Position numbers and translations under genes: made by a program. Under the pieces are notes generated by a model that saw only the letters and a program-made list of their open reading frames with translations, had not been told where the DNA came from and ran no database searches. Below, in pieces: positions 38,778 through 47,459 of a stretch of DNA of 64,000 bases; position 1 is the stretch's first letter, and each line of letters starts with the position of its first letter. The DNA is from Palsa-504 sp963742795 (GTDB taxonomy: Bacteria > Actinomycetota > Actinomycetes > Streptosporangiales > Streptosporangiaceae), in assembly GCA_963742795.1 (NCBI GenBank), contig CAVUNL010000005.1:434001-498000 (forward strand). The letters run 5' to 3'.

Positions 38778-40139
38778 TCAGAGCATCGGGAGGTAGCGGC
38801 TCAGCTCGTACTCGGTGACCTGGCGGCGGTACTCCTGCCACTCCTCGCGCTTGTTGCGCAGGAAGAAGTCGAAGACGTGCTCGCCCAGGGTCTCGGCGAC
38901 GAGCTCGCTGTCCTGCATAGCCTTGATGGCCTGGTCCAGGTCCTGGGGCAGCGGGCGGATGCCCAGCGCGCGGCGCTCCGCGGAGGTCAGCGCCCACACG
39001 TCGTCCTCGGCGCCGGGCGGCAGTTCGTAGTCGCCCTCGATGCCCTTCAGGCCGGCGGCCAGGATCACGGCGAAGGCCAGGTACGGGTTGCAGGCGGCGT
39101 CCACCGAGCGGAACTCCACCCGGGTGGCGTTGCCCTTCTGCGGCTTGTACATCGGCACCCGGACCAGGGCGGAGCGGTTGTTGTGCCCCCAGCACACGTA
39201 GGCCGGGGCTTCCCCGCCCGCGCCGGCGGTGCGCTCCTCCGCGCCCCATAGCCGCTTGTAGGAGTTCACCCACTGGTTACAGACCGCGGTGATCTCCGGC
39301 GCGTGCCGCAGCAGGCCGGCCATAAAGGCCCTGGCCGTCTTGGACAGCTGGAACTCCGCGCCCGCCTCATAGAACGCGTTCTTGTCGCCCTCGAACAGGG
39401 ACACGTGGGTGTGCATGCCCGAGCCGGGATGATCGGTGAATGGCTTGGGCATGAACGTGGCGTACACGTCCTGCTCGATCGCCACCTCCTTCATCACCAG
39501 CCGGAACGACATGATGTTGTCGGCGGTGGTCAGCGCGTCGGCGTAGCGCAGGTCGATCTCCTGCTGCCCGGGCGCGCCCTCGTGGTGGCTGTACTCCACC
39601 GAGATGCCCATCGATTCGAGCATGGTGATCGCGGTGCGGCGGAAGTCGTGCGCGACGCTGTGCGGCGTGTGATCGTAGTAGCCGCCGGTATCGATCGGCC
39701 GCGGCTTGGCGCCCGGCTCCGGCCGCTCCCGGAGTAGGAAAAACTCGATCTCCGGGTGCGCGTAGAAGGTGAAGCCGAGATCGGAGGCCCGGGCCAGGTT
39801 GCGCTTGAGCACCCAGCGCGGATCGGCGTACGACGGTGACCCGTCGGGCAGTAGGATGTCGCAGAACATCCGGGCGACGCCGGGGTACTCCCCGCGCCAG
39901 GGCAGCAGCTGGAACGTGGCCGGGTCCGGGCGCAGGATCATGTCCGCCTCGTAGACCCGGGCGAAACCCTCGATCGCGGAGCCGTCGAAGCCGATCCCGT
40001 CGGCGAACGCGCCCTCCAGCTCGGCGGGGGCGACCGCCACCGACTTCAGCGTGCCGAGCACGTCGGTGAACCAGAGCCGGACGAACCTGATGTCCCGCTC
40101 CTCCAGCGTGCGCAGCACGAACTCTTCCTGCCTGTCCAC
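38778..40139 (-). CDS. glnA2: Glutamine synthetase-like enzyme GlnA2 (possible gamma-glutamylpolyamine synthetase)
   Basis: 453 aa from GTG 40139 (MDRQEEFVLRTLEERDIRFV). GS motifs: GIGFDGSAIEGFARVYEADM, FYAHPEIEFFLL, SVEYSHHEGAPGQQEIDLRY, ATFMPKPFTDHPGSGMHTHV and CWGHNNRSALVRVPMY. It follows the GlnA2 type found beside glnE in mycobacteria and Streptomyces; the Streptomyces enzyme glutamylates polyamines rather than making glutamine. The residue aligning with the adenylylation site is a tyrosine (GDYELPPGAED). Whether GlnE acts on it is unknown. A GlnR-like site lies about 60-75 bases upstream of the start. Confidence 0.9.
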   Translation of the reverse strand: MDRQEEFVLRTLEERDIRFVRLWFTDVLGTLKSVAVAPAELEGAFADGIGFDGSAIEGFARVYEADMILRPDPATFQLLPWRGEYPGVARMFCDILLPDGSPSYADPRWVLKRNLARASDLGFTFYAHPEIEFFLLRERPEPGAKPRPIDTGGYYDHTPHSVAHDFRRTAITMLESMGISVEYSHHEGAPGQQEIDLRYADALTTADNIMSFRLVMKEVAIEQDVYATFMPKPFTDHPGSGMHTHVSLFEGDKNAFYEAGAEFQLSKTARAFMAGLLRHAPEITAVCNQWVNSYKRLWGAEERTAGAGGEAPAYVCWGHNNRSALVRVPMYKPQKGNATRVEFRSVDAACNPYLAFAVILAAGLKGIEGDYELPPGAEDDVWALTSAERRALGIRPLPQDLDQAIKAMQDSELVAETLGEHVFDFFLRNKREEWQEYRRQVTEYELSRYLPML

Positions 40140-40199
40140 AGCATCCACCCTAGACGTTCCCTGGTGCCCGACCATCCGCTGTGAGTCTGCCCGGCTGGT

Positions 40200-40215
40200 G
40201 TTTCGGCGAGGTTAC
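40200..40215 (-). promoter_or_regulatory. GlnR-like site between glnA2 and nadE
   Basis: On the minus strand GTAAC-n6-GAAAC is an exact match to the GlnR a/b half-site pair gTnAC-n6-GaAAc (on the plus strand GTTTC 40200-40204, GTTAC 40211-40215). It lies 61 bases upstream of glnA2 and 48 before nadE. Only one pair is present; the neighbouring positions do not match a second. Confidence 0.5.
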
Positions 40216-40262
40216 AGCCGCTACGGCTCTACTTTCCCCCGGCCCACCCTAGGCTGGAGGGC

Positions 40263-42080
40263 GTGACGAAGCTGAGGATCGCGCTGGCCCAGGTCAATGC
40301 CACGGTCGGGGACCTGGACGGGAACGCTGAGCTGATCGTGGCCTGGACGCGGCGGGCCGCGGAGCACGGCGCGCGGGTGGTGGTGTTTCCCGAGATGATG
40401 CTCACCGGGTACCCGGTGGAGGACCTCGCGCTGCGGGCGTCGTTCGTCGAGGCGTCGATCGCGACGCTGCACGCGGTGGCGGCCCGGCTCGAGGCCGAAG
40501 GCCTGGGCGGGATCGCCGTGGTCACGGGGTACCTGGACCGCCGGACCGACCTGGCGGCGCGCACCGGGCTGCCGGTCGGCGCGCCGCAGGACGCGGCGGC
40601 GCTGATCTACGGCGGGCGGGTCGTCATCACCTCGGCCAAGCACCACCTGCCGAACTACGGGGTGTTCGACGAGTTCCGCTACTTCGTGCCGGGCGACACG
40701 CTGCCGGTGTTCCGGCTGCCCGCCGCCGATGGTCAGAGCGTGGAGGTCGCGATCGCGATCTGCGAGGACCTGTGGCAGGACGGCGGGCCGGTCGCGGTCT
40801 GCCGACGGTCGGGGGCGGGCCTGCTCGTGGTGCCGAACGCCTCGCCCTACGAGCGGGGCAAGGACGACGTGCGGCTCGATCTGGTGGTCCGGCGGGCCCG
40901 CGAGGCGGGAGCCGCGCTGGCCTACGCCAACATGGTCGGCGGGCAGGACGAGCTGGTCTTCGACGGCGACTCGATCTTGGTCACCGCGGACGGCACGCTG
41001 GTGGCGCGCGGCCCGCAGTTCGAGGAGGCGCTGGTCGTCGCCGATCTGGACCTGCCGGCCGCGCCGCCCGGTGAGGTGCCGGGCGACCAGCCGGTGGACG
41101 CCGAGGACGGCACGGTGATCACGATCAGGCGGGTCACGCTGCCGGACGCCGGAGCCGAGACAACGGACTGGCCGGAGGACGCCGAGGGGCCATTCTGGCC
41201 CCGGCTGCCGGATCCGGCCGAGGTGTACAAGGCGCTGGTCACCGGGGTCCGGGACTACGTGAACAAGAACGGGTTCCGGTCGGCCATCCTGGCCCTGTCC
41301 GGCGGCATCGACTCGGCGCTGACCGCGACGATTGCCGTGGACGCGATCGGCGCGGACCACGTGCACGTGGTGCTGATGCCCAGTCGTTACTCCTCCGAGC
41401 ACTCGGTCAGCGACGCCGAGGACCTGGTCAAGCGGCAGGGCGTGCACGCGGTGACGATCCCGATCGCCTCCGTGGTGGACGCCTTCGTCAAGGAGCTGAC
41501 CCCGGCCGGGTTCCCGGAGACCGGGCTGCCCGCGGAGAACCTGCAGGCCCGGGTGCGCGGCGTGGTGCTGATGGGGCTGTCCAACGCCGGCGGGCACCTG
41601 GTCCTGACCACCGGCAACAAGAGCGAGCTGGCCGCCGGCTACTCGACCCTGTACGGCGACTCGGTCGGCGGGTTCGCGCCGATCAAGGACGTGTTCAAGA
41701 CCATGGTCTGGGAGCTCGCCCGGTGGCGCAATGCCGAGGCGGCCCGGCAGGGGATGACGCCTCCGATCCCGGAGAACTCCATCACCAAGCCGCCGAGCGC
41801 CGAGCTCGCGCCTGGGCAGCTCGACACCGACTCGCTGCCGCCGTACGAGGTGCTCGACGCGCTGCTCGACGACTACGTGGAGAAGGACATGGGCAGCGCC
41901 GAGCTGATCGCGGCCGGCCACGACCCGGCGCTGGTCGAGCGGGTCATCCGGCTGGTCGACGCGGCCGAGTACAAGCGGCGGCAGTACCCGCCCGGGCCGA
42001 AGATCAGTCAGAAGAACTTCGGCCGGGACCGGCGGCTGCCGATCACCAACCGCTGGCGCGAGCATTGCGGACCCGCGTGA
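40263..42080 (+). CDS. nadE: Glutamine-dependent NAD+ synthetase
   Basis: 605 aa from GTG 40263. The N-terminal nitrilase/glutaminase domain (residues about 1-270) has VVFPEMMLTGYPVEDL (Glu), SAKHHLPNYGVFDEFRYF (Lys) and VAIAICEDLWQD (Cys nucleophile), releasing ammonia from glutamine. The C-terminal synthetase domain has the PP-loop LALSGGIDSALTATIAVDA, VVLMPSRYSSEHSVSDAEDL, TGNKSELAAGYSTLYGDSVG and the closing KISQKNFGRDRRLPITNRW. It converts deamido-NAD to NAD, the last step of NAD synthesis. Its stop overlaps the next gene's ATG by one base (TGATG). Confidence 0.96.
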   Translation: MTKLRIALAQVNATVGDLDGNAELIVAWTRRAAEHGARVVVFPEMMLTGYPVEDLALRASFVEASIATLHAVAARLEAEGLGGIAVVTGYLDRRTDLAARTGLPVGAPQDAAALIYGGRVVITSAKHHLPNYGVFDEFRYFVPGDTLPVFRLPAADGQSVEVAIAICEDLWQDGGPVAVCRRSGAGLLVVPNASPYERGKDDVRLDLVVRRAREAGAALAYANMVGGQDELVFDGDSILVTADGTLVARGPQFEEALVVADLDLPAAPPGEVPGDQPVDAEDGTVITIRRVTLPDAGAETTDWPEDAEGPFWPRLPDPAEVYKALVTGVRDYVNKNGFRSAILALSGGIDSALTATIAVDAIGADHVHVVLMPSRYSSEHSVSDAEDLVKRQGVHAVTIPIASVVDAFVKELTPAGFPETGLPAENLQARVRGVVLMGLSNAGGHLVLTTGNKSELAAGYSTLYGDSVGGFAPIKDVFKTMVWELARWRNAEAARQGMTPPIPENSITKPPSAELAPGQLDTDSLPPYEVLDALLDDYVEKDMGSAELIAAGHDPALVERVIRLVDAAEYKRRQYPPGPKISQKNFGRDRRLPITNRWREHCGPA

Positions 42081-42886
42081 TGCCGACACTGGCCGTCATC
42101 TTCACCCCCGACCAGCCCCCGGAGCGGCTCGGCGCGGTGGCGGCGGCCGCCGAGGCGGCCGGGCTGGCCCAGCTGTGGGTCTGGGAGGACTGCTTCAAGG
42201 AAAGCGGTATCGCCACGGCCACCGCGGTCCTGTCCACGACCAGCCGCGTCACGGTCGGGATCGGCCTGCTGCCGGTGCCGCTGCGCAACGTGGCGCTGAC
42301 CGCCATGGAGATCGCCACCTTGGCCCGGCTGTTCCCCGGCCGGCTGACCGTGGGCGTCGGGCACGGCGTGCTGGACTGGATGGGTCAGGTGGGCGCCAGG
42401 GTCGAATCGCCCATGACGCTGCTGCGCGAGTACACCGCCGCGCTGTACGCGCTGTTGCACGGGCAGACGGTGACGACGCACGGGCGGTACGTGCACCTGG
42501 ACAACGTAGCCCTGGACTGGCCGCCCGTCGTGGTGCCGCCGCTTCTGGTAGGCGGCATCCGGCCGCGCACCGTGGCGCTGGCCGGTGAGCTCGCCGACGG
42601 GGTGATCATTCCCGGCGGTAACTCCCCGCAGGACATCCGCGCCGCGCTCGGCTACTTCCGCGACGGCCGGGCGGCCCGGCCCGGCGGGAACTCGGCCGAG
42701 CGCGCGGAGGTCGTGGTATTCGTCAGCGTCCCGGCTGACGGCCCGGCGGCGGACGTGGCGGCCACGGTCGGCGAGTACGCCGAGGCCGGTGCCACGTGCA
42801 TCGCGGTCGACACCGGTGAGGACGGCACCGACCTCGAGCGCTTCGCCGCCTTCCTGGCCGGCGAGGTCAAGCCGCTGCTCAGCTGA
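42080..42886 (+). CDS. Luciferase-like (LLM) flavin/F420-dependent oxidoreductase
   Basis: 268 aa. MPTLAVIFTPDQPPERLGAV AAAAEAAGLAQLWVWEDCFK is the first barrel unit; TVGIGLLPVPLRNVALTAME IATLARLFPGRLTVGVGHGV is the coenzyme region typical of F420-type members; LLVGGIRPRTVALAGELADG VIIPGGNSPQDIRAAL and the C-terminal helices follow. The substrate is unknown. It is translationally coupled to nadE. F420 use fits the presence of an F420 reductase-like gene at 54064-54732. Confidence 0.8.
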   Translation: MPTLAVIFTPDQPPERLGAVAAAAEAAGLAQLWVWEDCFKESGIATATAVLSTTSRVTVGIGLLPVPLRNVALTAMEIATLARLFPGRLTVGVGHGVLDWMGQVGARVESPMTLLREYTAALYALLHGQTVTTHGRYVHLDNVALDWPPVVVPPLLVGGIRPRTVALAGELADGVIIPGGNSPQDIRAALGYFRDGRAARPGGNSAERAEVVVFVSVPADGPAADVAATVGEYAEAGATCIAVDTGEDGTDLERFAAFLAGEVKPLLS

Positions 42887-42955
42887 ACAGCAGGACCGCG
42901 TAGGCGGCGAGCCGGTGGGTGACCATGTAGTCGTCGGCGACCACGTGCGGCAGGG

Positions 42956-43606
42956 TCAGCTGCGGGCCGACAGGCCCAGCAGGAGCCCGTCGACCAGGCG
43001 AGCCGCGAAGTCGCCGTGGAACTCGCGGTCCGGGGTCTTCTCGCGCGCCATGATGACGCCGGTCAGCGTGAGCATGGCGATCTCGATGTCGGTGTCGGGG
43101 CGCAGCTCGCCGGTCTGGATGCCACGGCGGATGACCGCCCGCATGGCCTCGCGCCGCGGCTCGGCGACGGTCTCCTTGTACCGGGCCATCAGCCGCGGGT
43201 ACTTCTCCCCCTCGCCGAGCAGCAGCGCGTACCGCCGCGCCTTGCGCGGGTCGGCCTTGTCCGCGCACATCACCTCGACCATCGCGAGCAGGTCGTCGCG
43301 GACCGAGACGCCCTCGGGCTCGGGGAACGGGGACTTCAGGGAGCCGAACGCGGCGAGCAGCAGCTCCTCCTTGTTCGGCCAGCGCCGGTAGATGGTGGCC
43401 TTGCCGACGCCGGCGCGGGCGGCGACGGCCTCGACGCACACTCCCTCGAAGCCCTGCTCGGCGAACAGGTCGAGAGTGGCCTCGATGATCGCCTGCTCGG
43501 CCTGCTCGCTACGCGGACGGCCGGGCCGGCGGTTGGCCGGCCCGGCTTCCGTGTCAGTGCTTTGGGTATCTGGGCCGGGCCCCTGATCCAGGATCACGGG
43601 CTGCAT
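42956..43606 (-). CDS. TetR-family transcriptional regulator
   Basis: 216 aa. The DNA-binding domain lies near residues 35-80: AIIEATLDLFAEQGFEGVCV EAVAARAGVGKATIYRRWPN KEELLLAAF. A divergent ligand-binding domain with AMLTLTGVIMAREKTPDREF follows. A disordered Pro/Gly-rich N-terminal tail of about 30 residues precedes it, so a start closer to GRPRSEQAEQ is possible. It lies 6 bases after the MFS gene stop, so exporter and regulator are probably one operon, controlled through the palindrome at 45352-45374. Confidence 0.85.
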   Translation of the reverse strand: MQPVILDQGPGPDTQSTDTEAGPANRRPGRPRSEQAEQAIIEATLDLFAEQGFEGVCVEAVAARAGVGKATIYRRWPNKEELLLAAFGSLKSPFPEPEGVSVRDDLLAMVEVMCADKADPRKARRYALLLGEGEKYPRLMARYKETVAEPRREAMRAVIRRGIQTGELRPDTDIEIAMLTLTGVIMAREKTPDREFHGDFAARLVDGLLLGLSARS

Positions 43607-43612
43607 GGTTGC

Positions 43613-45220
43613 TCATCCCTCTCGGGTAGCGGTGGTGAGCACGTTCGCTTCCATTATGGCCAGCTCGGACTCGTATGGGTCCTCGACCACGGCCGCGACT
43701 TCAGCCGTGGGGCGCGGCTTGCCGGGCATCCAGCGCAGCACCACGAACCCGCCCGCCAGCGCGAGCACCGCCGCGATCAGCGTGGTGACGTGCATGGCGT
43801 CGACGAACGCGGTGTTCGCGGGGGCCAGCAGCGACCGGCCGGCCGTGCCGAGCTGCTGCGCCACCGCCTGGGTGGCGGTGATCGAGGAGGACGCGGCGCT
43901 CCGGGTCGCGGCCGGCAGGCCGGTCAGCGACGGGCTGAGCGAATTCCGGTAGAACTCGGCCAGGATCGAGCCGAGGATGGCGACGCTGAGTGCCACCGCG
44001 ACCTGCCGGGCGGTGTTGGTCAGCGCCGAACCCGCGCCAGCGCGCTCACGCGGCAGCACGTCCATGACGGCGGCGGTGGCGGCCGGCATGCTGATGCCGA
44101 TTGCCGCGCCCTGGATGCCGAACAGCACCCCGAGCAGCCAGATCGGCGAGGCGGTGCCGAGGCTGGCGTAACCCGCGATGGCGGCGGCCATGACGAACAT
44201 GCCCGTCGCGCCGACCACCTTGGCCCCGTAACGCTGGACCAGGCGGGCGCTGCGCGGCGACATGAGCAGCTGCCCGGCCGCGAACGGCACGGTCAGCAGC
44301 CCCGCGGCCAGCGGGGTGTAACCCCGGACGTTCTGCAGGTAGAAGCTGGTAAAGAAGAAGACGCCGCCCATGCCGAAGAACACCAGGCCGAGCGACCCGA
44401 CCGAGGCGGAGAGCCGCCGGTCGCGGAACAGCCGCACGTCAAGCGACGGGTGCTCGATCCGGGCCTCGTACCAGGCGAAGGCGGCCAAGATGGCCAGCCC
44501 GCCCACGATCGGGCCAAGCACGCCCAGGCTCAGCCACGATTCGCCGTCGCCGCCCTGGACGATCCCGTACACCAGCGACACCAGGCCCGCGATGGACAGC
44601 AGCACGCCCACGTAGTCGATCCCGCCGGCCTCGCGGTTGCGGGACTCCGGCACCAGGATCGCGACGGCGATGACGCCGAGGACGGTCACCGGCACGTTGA
44701 TCAGGAAGACCGAGCCCCACCAGAAGTGGTCAAGCAGCAGGCCGCCGAGCACCGGGCCGGTGGCGATGCCGAGGCCGACCGCGGTGGCCCACAGGCCGAT
44801 GGCGCGTGGCCGCTCGGCGGGCTCGAAGACGTTGGAGATGATGGAAAGCGTCTGGGGCATGACCGCCGCGCCACCCAGGCCCATCGCGGCCCGCGCGAAG
44901 ATCAGCTGCTCGGGCGTGCGTGAGTAGGCCGAGAGCAGCGAGGCGATGCCGAACATCGCGAGCCCGATAATGAGCATGCGCTTGCGGCCTACCTTGTCAC
45001 CGATCACGCCGAACGTGAACAGCAGGCCGGCGAAGACGAGAGTGTAAGAGTTGATCGCCCATTCGAGCTGGCTCTGGCTAGCGCCGAGGCCCCCGCGCGG
45101 CTCGGCGATAGTCTTCAGCGCCACGTTGAGCACCGTGTTGTCGATGACGATGGCGAGCAGCCCGACGATCAGCACGCTGAGGATGAGCCAGCGGCGACGG
45201 TAAATCGTCTGCGTGTCCAT
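43613..45220 (-). CDS. MFS drug exporter, DHA2 (EmrB/QacA) family, 14 helices
   Basis: 535 aa from ATG 45220 (ribosome site GAAGGGA). Helix 1 contains VGLLAIVIDNTVLNVALKTI A, the DHA2 motif D1/C; motif A is GVIGDKVGRKRMLIIGLAMF; motif C is LWATAVGLGIATGPVLGGLL LDHFWWGSVF. Hydrophobic segments are compatible with fourteen helices. A proton-driven drug or metabolite efflux pump of the plasma membrane. The C-terminal tail is about 35 residues of mostly acidic sequence. It is followed by its presumed TetR regulator. Confidence 0.88.
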   Translation of the reverse strand: MDTQTIYRRRWLILSVLIVGLLAIVIDNTVLNVALKTIAEPRGGLGASQSQLEWAINSYTLVFAGLLFTFGVIGDKVGRKRMLIIGLAMFGIASLLSAYSRTPEQLIFARAAMGLGGAAVMPQTLSIISNVFEPAERPRAIGLWATAVGLGIATGPVLGGLLLDHFWWGSVFLINVPVTVLGVIAVAILVPESRNREAGGIDYVGVLLSIAGLVSLVYGIVQGGDGESWLSLGVLGPIVGGLAILAAFAWYEARIEHPSLDVRLFRDRRLSASVGSLGLVFFGMGGVFFFTSFYLQNVRGYTPLAAGLLTVPFAAGQLLMSPRSARLVQRYGAKVVGATGMFVMAAAIAGYASLGTASPIWLLGVLFGIQGAAIGISMPAATAAVMDVLPRERAGAGSALTNTARQVAVALSVAILGSILAEFYRNSLSPSLTGLPAATRSAASSSITATQAVAQQLGTAGRSLLAPANTAFVDAMHVTTLIAAVLALAGGFVVLRWMPGKPRPTAEVAAVVEDPYESELAIMEANVLTTATREG

Positions 45221-45351
45221 GTGTCCCTTCCGGATCACTTGGTATCTAGCCCCCGGAGAGCGACCCCCGGGGAAGTCCCGCGCGCGGATCCGGGAAGGCC
45301 TGGGACCATCGGTGTGTTGCCATGGTCAGGGCCAAGAGGAACCGCCACTAT

Positions 45352-45374
45352 CGATACGGAACAGTCTCGTATCG
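45352..45374. promoter_or_regulatory. Candidate TetR operator upstream of the MFS gene
   Basis: CGATACG (45352-45358) and CGTATCG (45368-45374) are perfect 7-bp inverted arms nine bases apart, about 130 bases upstream of the MFS start. TetR-type regulators bind palindromes of this size. The 329-base gap around it (45221-45549) contains no gene that I can support; apart from this site I see nothing else in it. Confidence 0.55.
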
Positions 45375-45549
45375 GAATCTATTTCCGCGCTGCTCCTGTG
45401 ATCCAGGTCACATTCAGGCTCTGGGCCGTCGTTGGCTGCCGGTCCCGTTCCGGCGCTCTTTCTCATTTCTCCGAACGGACCGTGGTGCCTGCTCCCCGGA
45501 CTCCGGCCCCTGGCCGTGTCGATCTCGCCGGCGCCTGGGCGGGAACGGG

Positions 45550-47346
45550 CTACGGGAACATGTCGGCCTGACGGAGCACGCCGGAGGCCGGGTCGACGAC
45601 CAGGGTCAGGCTGAGCGTGGCGTGCTCGCCGACCAGTTCCACCGCGACCGAGGCAGCGCCGTCACCAGCCCGGTACGCGCCCAGGCGGGCCGGGCCGGCC
45701 CAGACCGCGGCCATCCGCAGGCGCCGGGCCAGCAGGCCGGCATCCACCGTCTCGGCCACCGGGATCGAGTCCGGCCAGTAGCGGTCCGTGCCGTCGTTGC
45801 CGTCGCTGCCGTTCAGCCAGGCCACGACCGCGGCCAGCGTGCCACCCAGCGGCGAGCCGGCCGCGGGCGGGACGGCCAGGGTGAGAGACTGCACGCGCGG
45901 CGGGCGTTCGGGGTTGAGCTGGATCTGCGCCTGGACCACGCCACGCTCCCCCGCCAGCCACCACCGGCAGTGCGCGGGCGTGTCGAACTCGGGGCGGCGG
46001 CCGCCGTCGTCACCGAAGTCGCCGATGCGCTCCCGGATCATCGCAATGACCTCGCGCCGTTCGTCGAACGGCGCGTCCTGGGCCACGTTGAGAGAGAACA
46101 GCCGGGACGCCTGCGCATCGTCCCAGGACCGCAGCAGGGCGCTGACCGCCTCCCGGGCGGCCAGCGTCTCCGGCCAGGGCCCGGTCCCGTGATGCCCAGC
46201 GGGGGCGAGCGCGACGCCATAGCCATGCCCGGGCGGCTCGCGGTGCCGCAGCACCACGTCCAGCAGCCGGGTGGCCAGCGTCATCATCCCGGCGTAGGTA
46301 CTGTTGCCGAGCGCGATGACGCTGGTGCCCGAGGCTGGATGCCAGCGCATGCTGCTGCCGAACCCCGGGTACCCGCCGCTGTGGCTGACAATCCGGCCGA
46401 AGGCCGGGTCGTCCTCCACGAACAGCCCGAACCCGTAGGCGGACAGCGCGGGCGCCGCGTCCCCGGGAAAGGCGGCCGGCTTGTCCCAGCCGGTCAGCAC
46501 CTGCGGCAGCTGCATTTCCCGCCGGGTGGCCCGACGGATGGGGTGCGCGCTCCCGGTCTCGGGTTTACCGGGCGGGAAGGCGGCGGCGAAGCCGGCCACC
46601 CAGCGGGCGAGGTCCGTCACGCAGCTGAAGATCCCGCCCATCGGGGCGAACGCGCCGGCCGGGTCGAACGCCACCTCGGCCCACCCGTCGGGCGTGCGCC
46701 GGTACCCGCGGGCGGTGCCCCCGGACCCGGTGCCGTGCTCACCGGGGGTCTCGAACTCCTCCGCCTCATACCCGGTGCGCATCATGCCGAGCGGGTGGAG
46801 CAGGCGATGGCGGATGTAGTCCGGGTAGGCCGCGCCCGTGACCGTAGTGATGACCCGGCCCAGGATCGCGTAGCCGAGGTTGGAGTACTCGAAGCGGGTG
46901 CCCGGCGCCCAGTTGAAGCGCACGCCGCCGGACAGGAAGCGGGCGAAGTCCTCCAGCGGCAGGCCCTGCTGCCGGTCGCCCCACGGGTCGTCGGTCGGGA
47001 AGCCCGCCGTCATGGTGAGCAGGTGCCGGATCGACACGCGGGCCGAGTCCGGCGTCACCGACGGCCAGCCGCGCAGCTCGGGGACGTACTCCTCGGCCAG
47101 ATCGTCGAGCTTGAGCACCCCGTCGTCGCGCAGTGCGAGGATCGCGGACGCGGTGAAGCTCTTGGTCATCGAGGCGATCCGGAACGTCGTGTCGGCGTCC
47201 GGCGACGGCCCGCCGACGTGCCGCTGGCCGAGCCCGGCCGCATGCACGAGTTCGCCGCCCAGCACGATCCCATAGGCCAGCCCGGGCTGGCCGCCGCGCT
47301 GCTGATAGCTCGCCGCCAGCCGGTCCACATCCGCGAAAGTGACCAT
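45550..47346 (-). CDS. Serine hydrolase, beta-lactamase/class C (DD-peptidase-like) family
   Basis: 598 aa from ATG 47346 (MVTFADVDRLAASYQQRGGQ). Motif SMTK (TFRIASMTKSFTASAILALR) holds the nucleophile Ser and Lys, FEYSNLGYAILGRVI the Tyr-x-Asn-type motif, and IVSHSGGYPGFGSSMRW replaces KTG with HSG, as is usual in this family (esterases, D-aminopeptidases, ClbP-like). Residues after about 430 form a second domain of unknown role (AGERGVVQAQIQLNPERPPR VQSL). No signal peptide is seen, so it is likely cytosolic. It is divergent from panB. Confidence 0.8.
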   Translation of the reverse strand: MVTFADVDRLAASYQQRGGQPGLAYGIVLGGELVHAAGLGQRHVGGPSPDADTTFRIASMTKSFTASAILALRDDGVLKLDDLAEEYVPELRGWPSVTPDSARVSIRHLLTMTAGFPTDDPWGDRQQGLPLEDFARFLSGGVRFNWAPGTRFEYSNLGYAILGRVITTVTGAAYPDYIRHRLLHPLGMMRTGYEAEEFETPGEHGTGSGGTARGYRRTPDGWAEVAFDPAGAFAPMGGIFSCVTDLARWVAGFAAAFPPGKPETGSAHPIRRATRREMQLPQVLTGWDKPAAFPGDAAPALSAYGFGLFVEDDPAFGRIVSHSGGYPGFGSSMRWHPASGTSVIALGNSTYAGMMTLATRLLDVVLRHREPPGHGYGVALAPAGHHGTGPWPETLAAREAVSALLRSWDDAQASRLFSLNVAQDAPFDERREVIAMIRERIGDFGDDGGRRPEFDTPAHCRWWLAGERGVVQAQIQLNPERPPRVQSLTLAVPPAAGSPLGGTLAAVVAWLNGSDGNDGTDRYWPDSIPVAETVDAGLLARRLRMAAVWAGPARLGAYRAGDGAASVAVELVGEHATLSLTLVVDPASGVLRQADMFP

Positions 47347-47459
47347 CGTCCTAGTCTTCCAGAGTCGATCGGCCATACCGCCGCAGCTGGCCGACATGCG
47401 ATCATTGATCACGTCCGGGTACGCCGCGAGGGCGACACGAGACACGGAGGTTGGTGACA

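Noticed and set aside
40221..42089. Long open frame opposite nadE
   Set aside because: High GC makes long antisense frames common. The translation is Arg/Gly/Pro-rich with no family pattern, while nadE is unmistakable.
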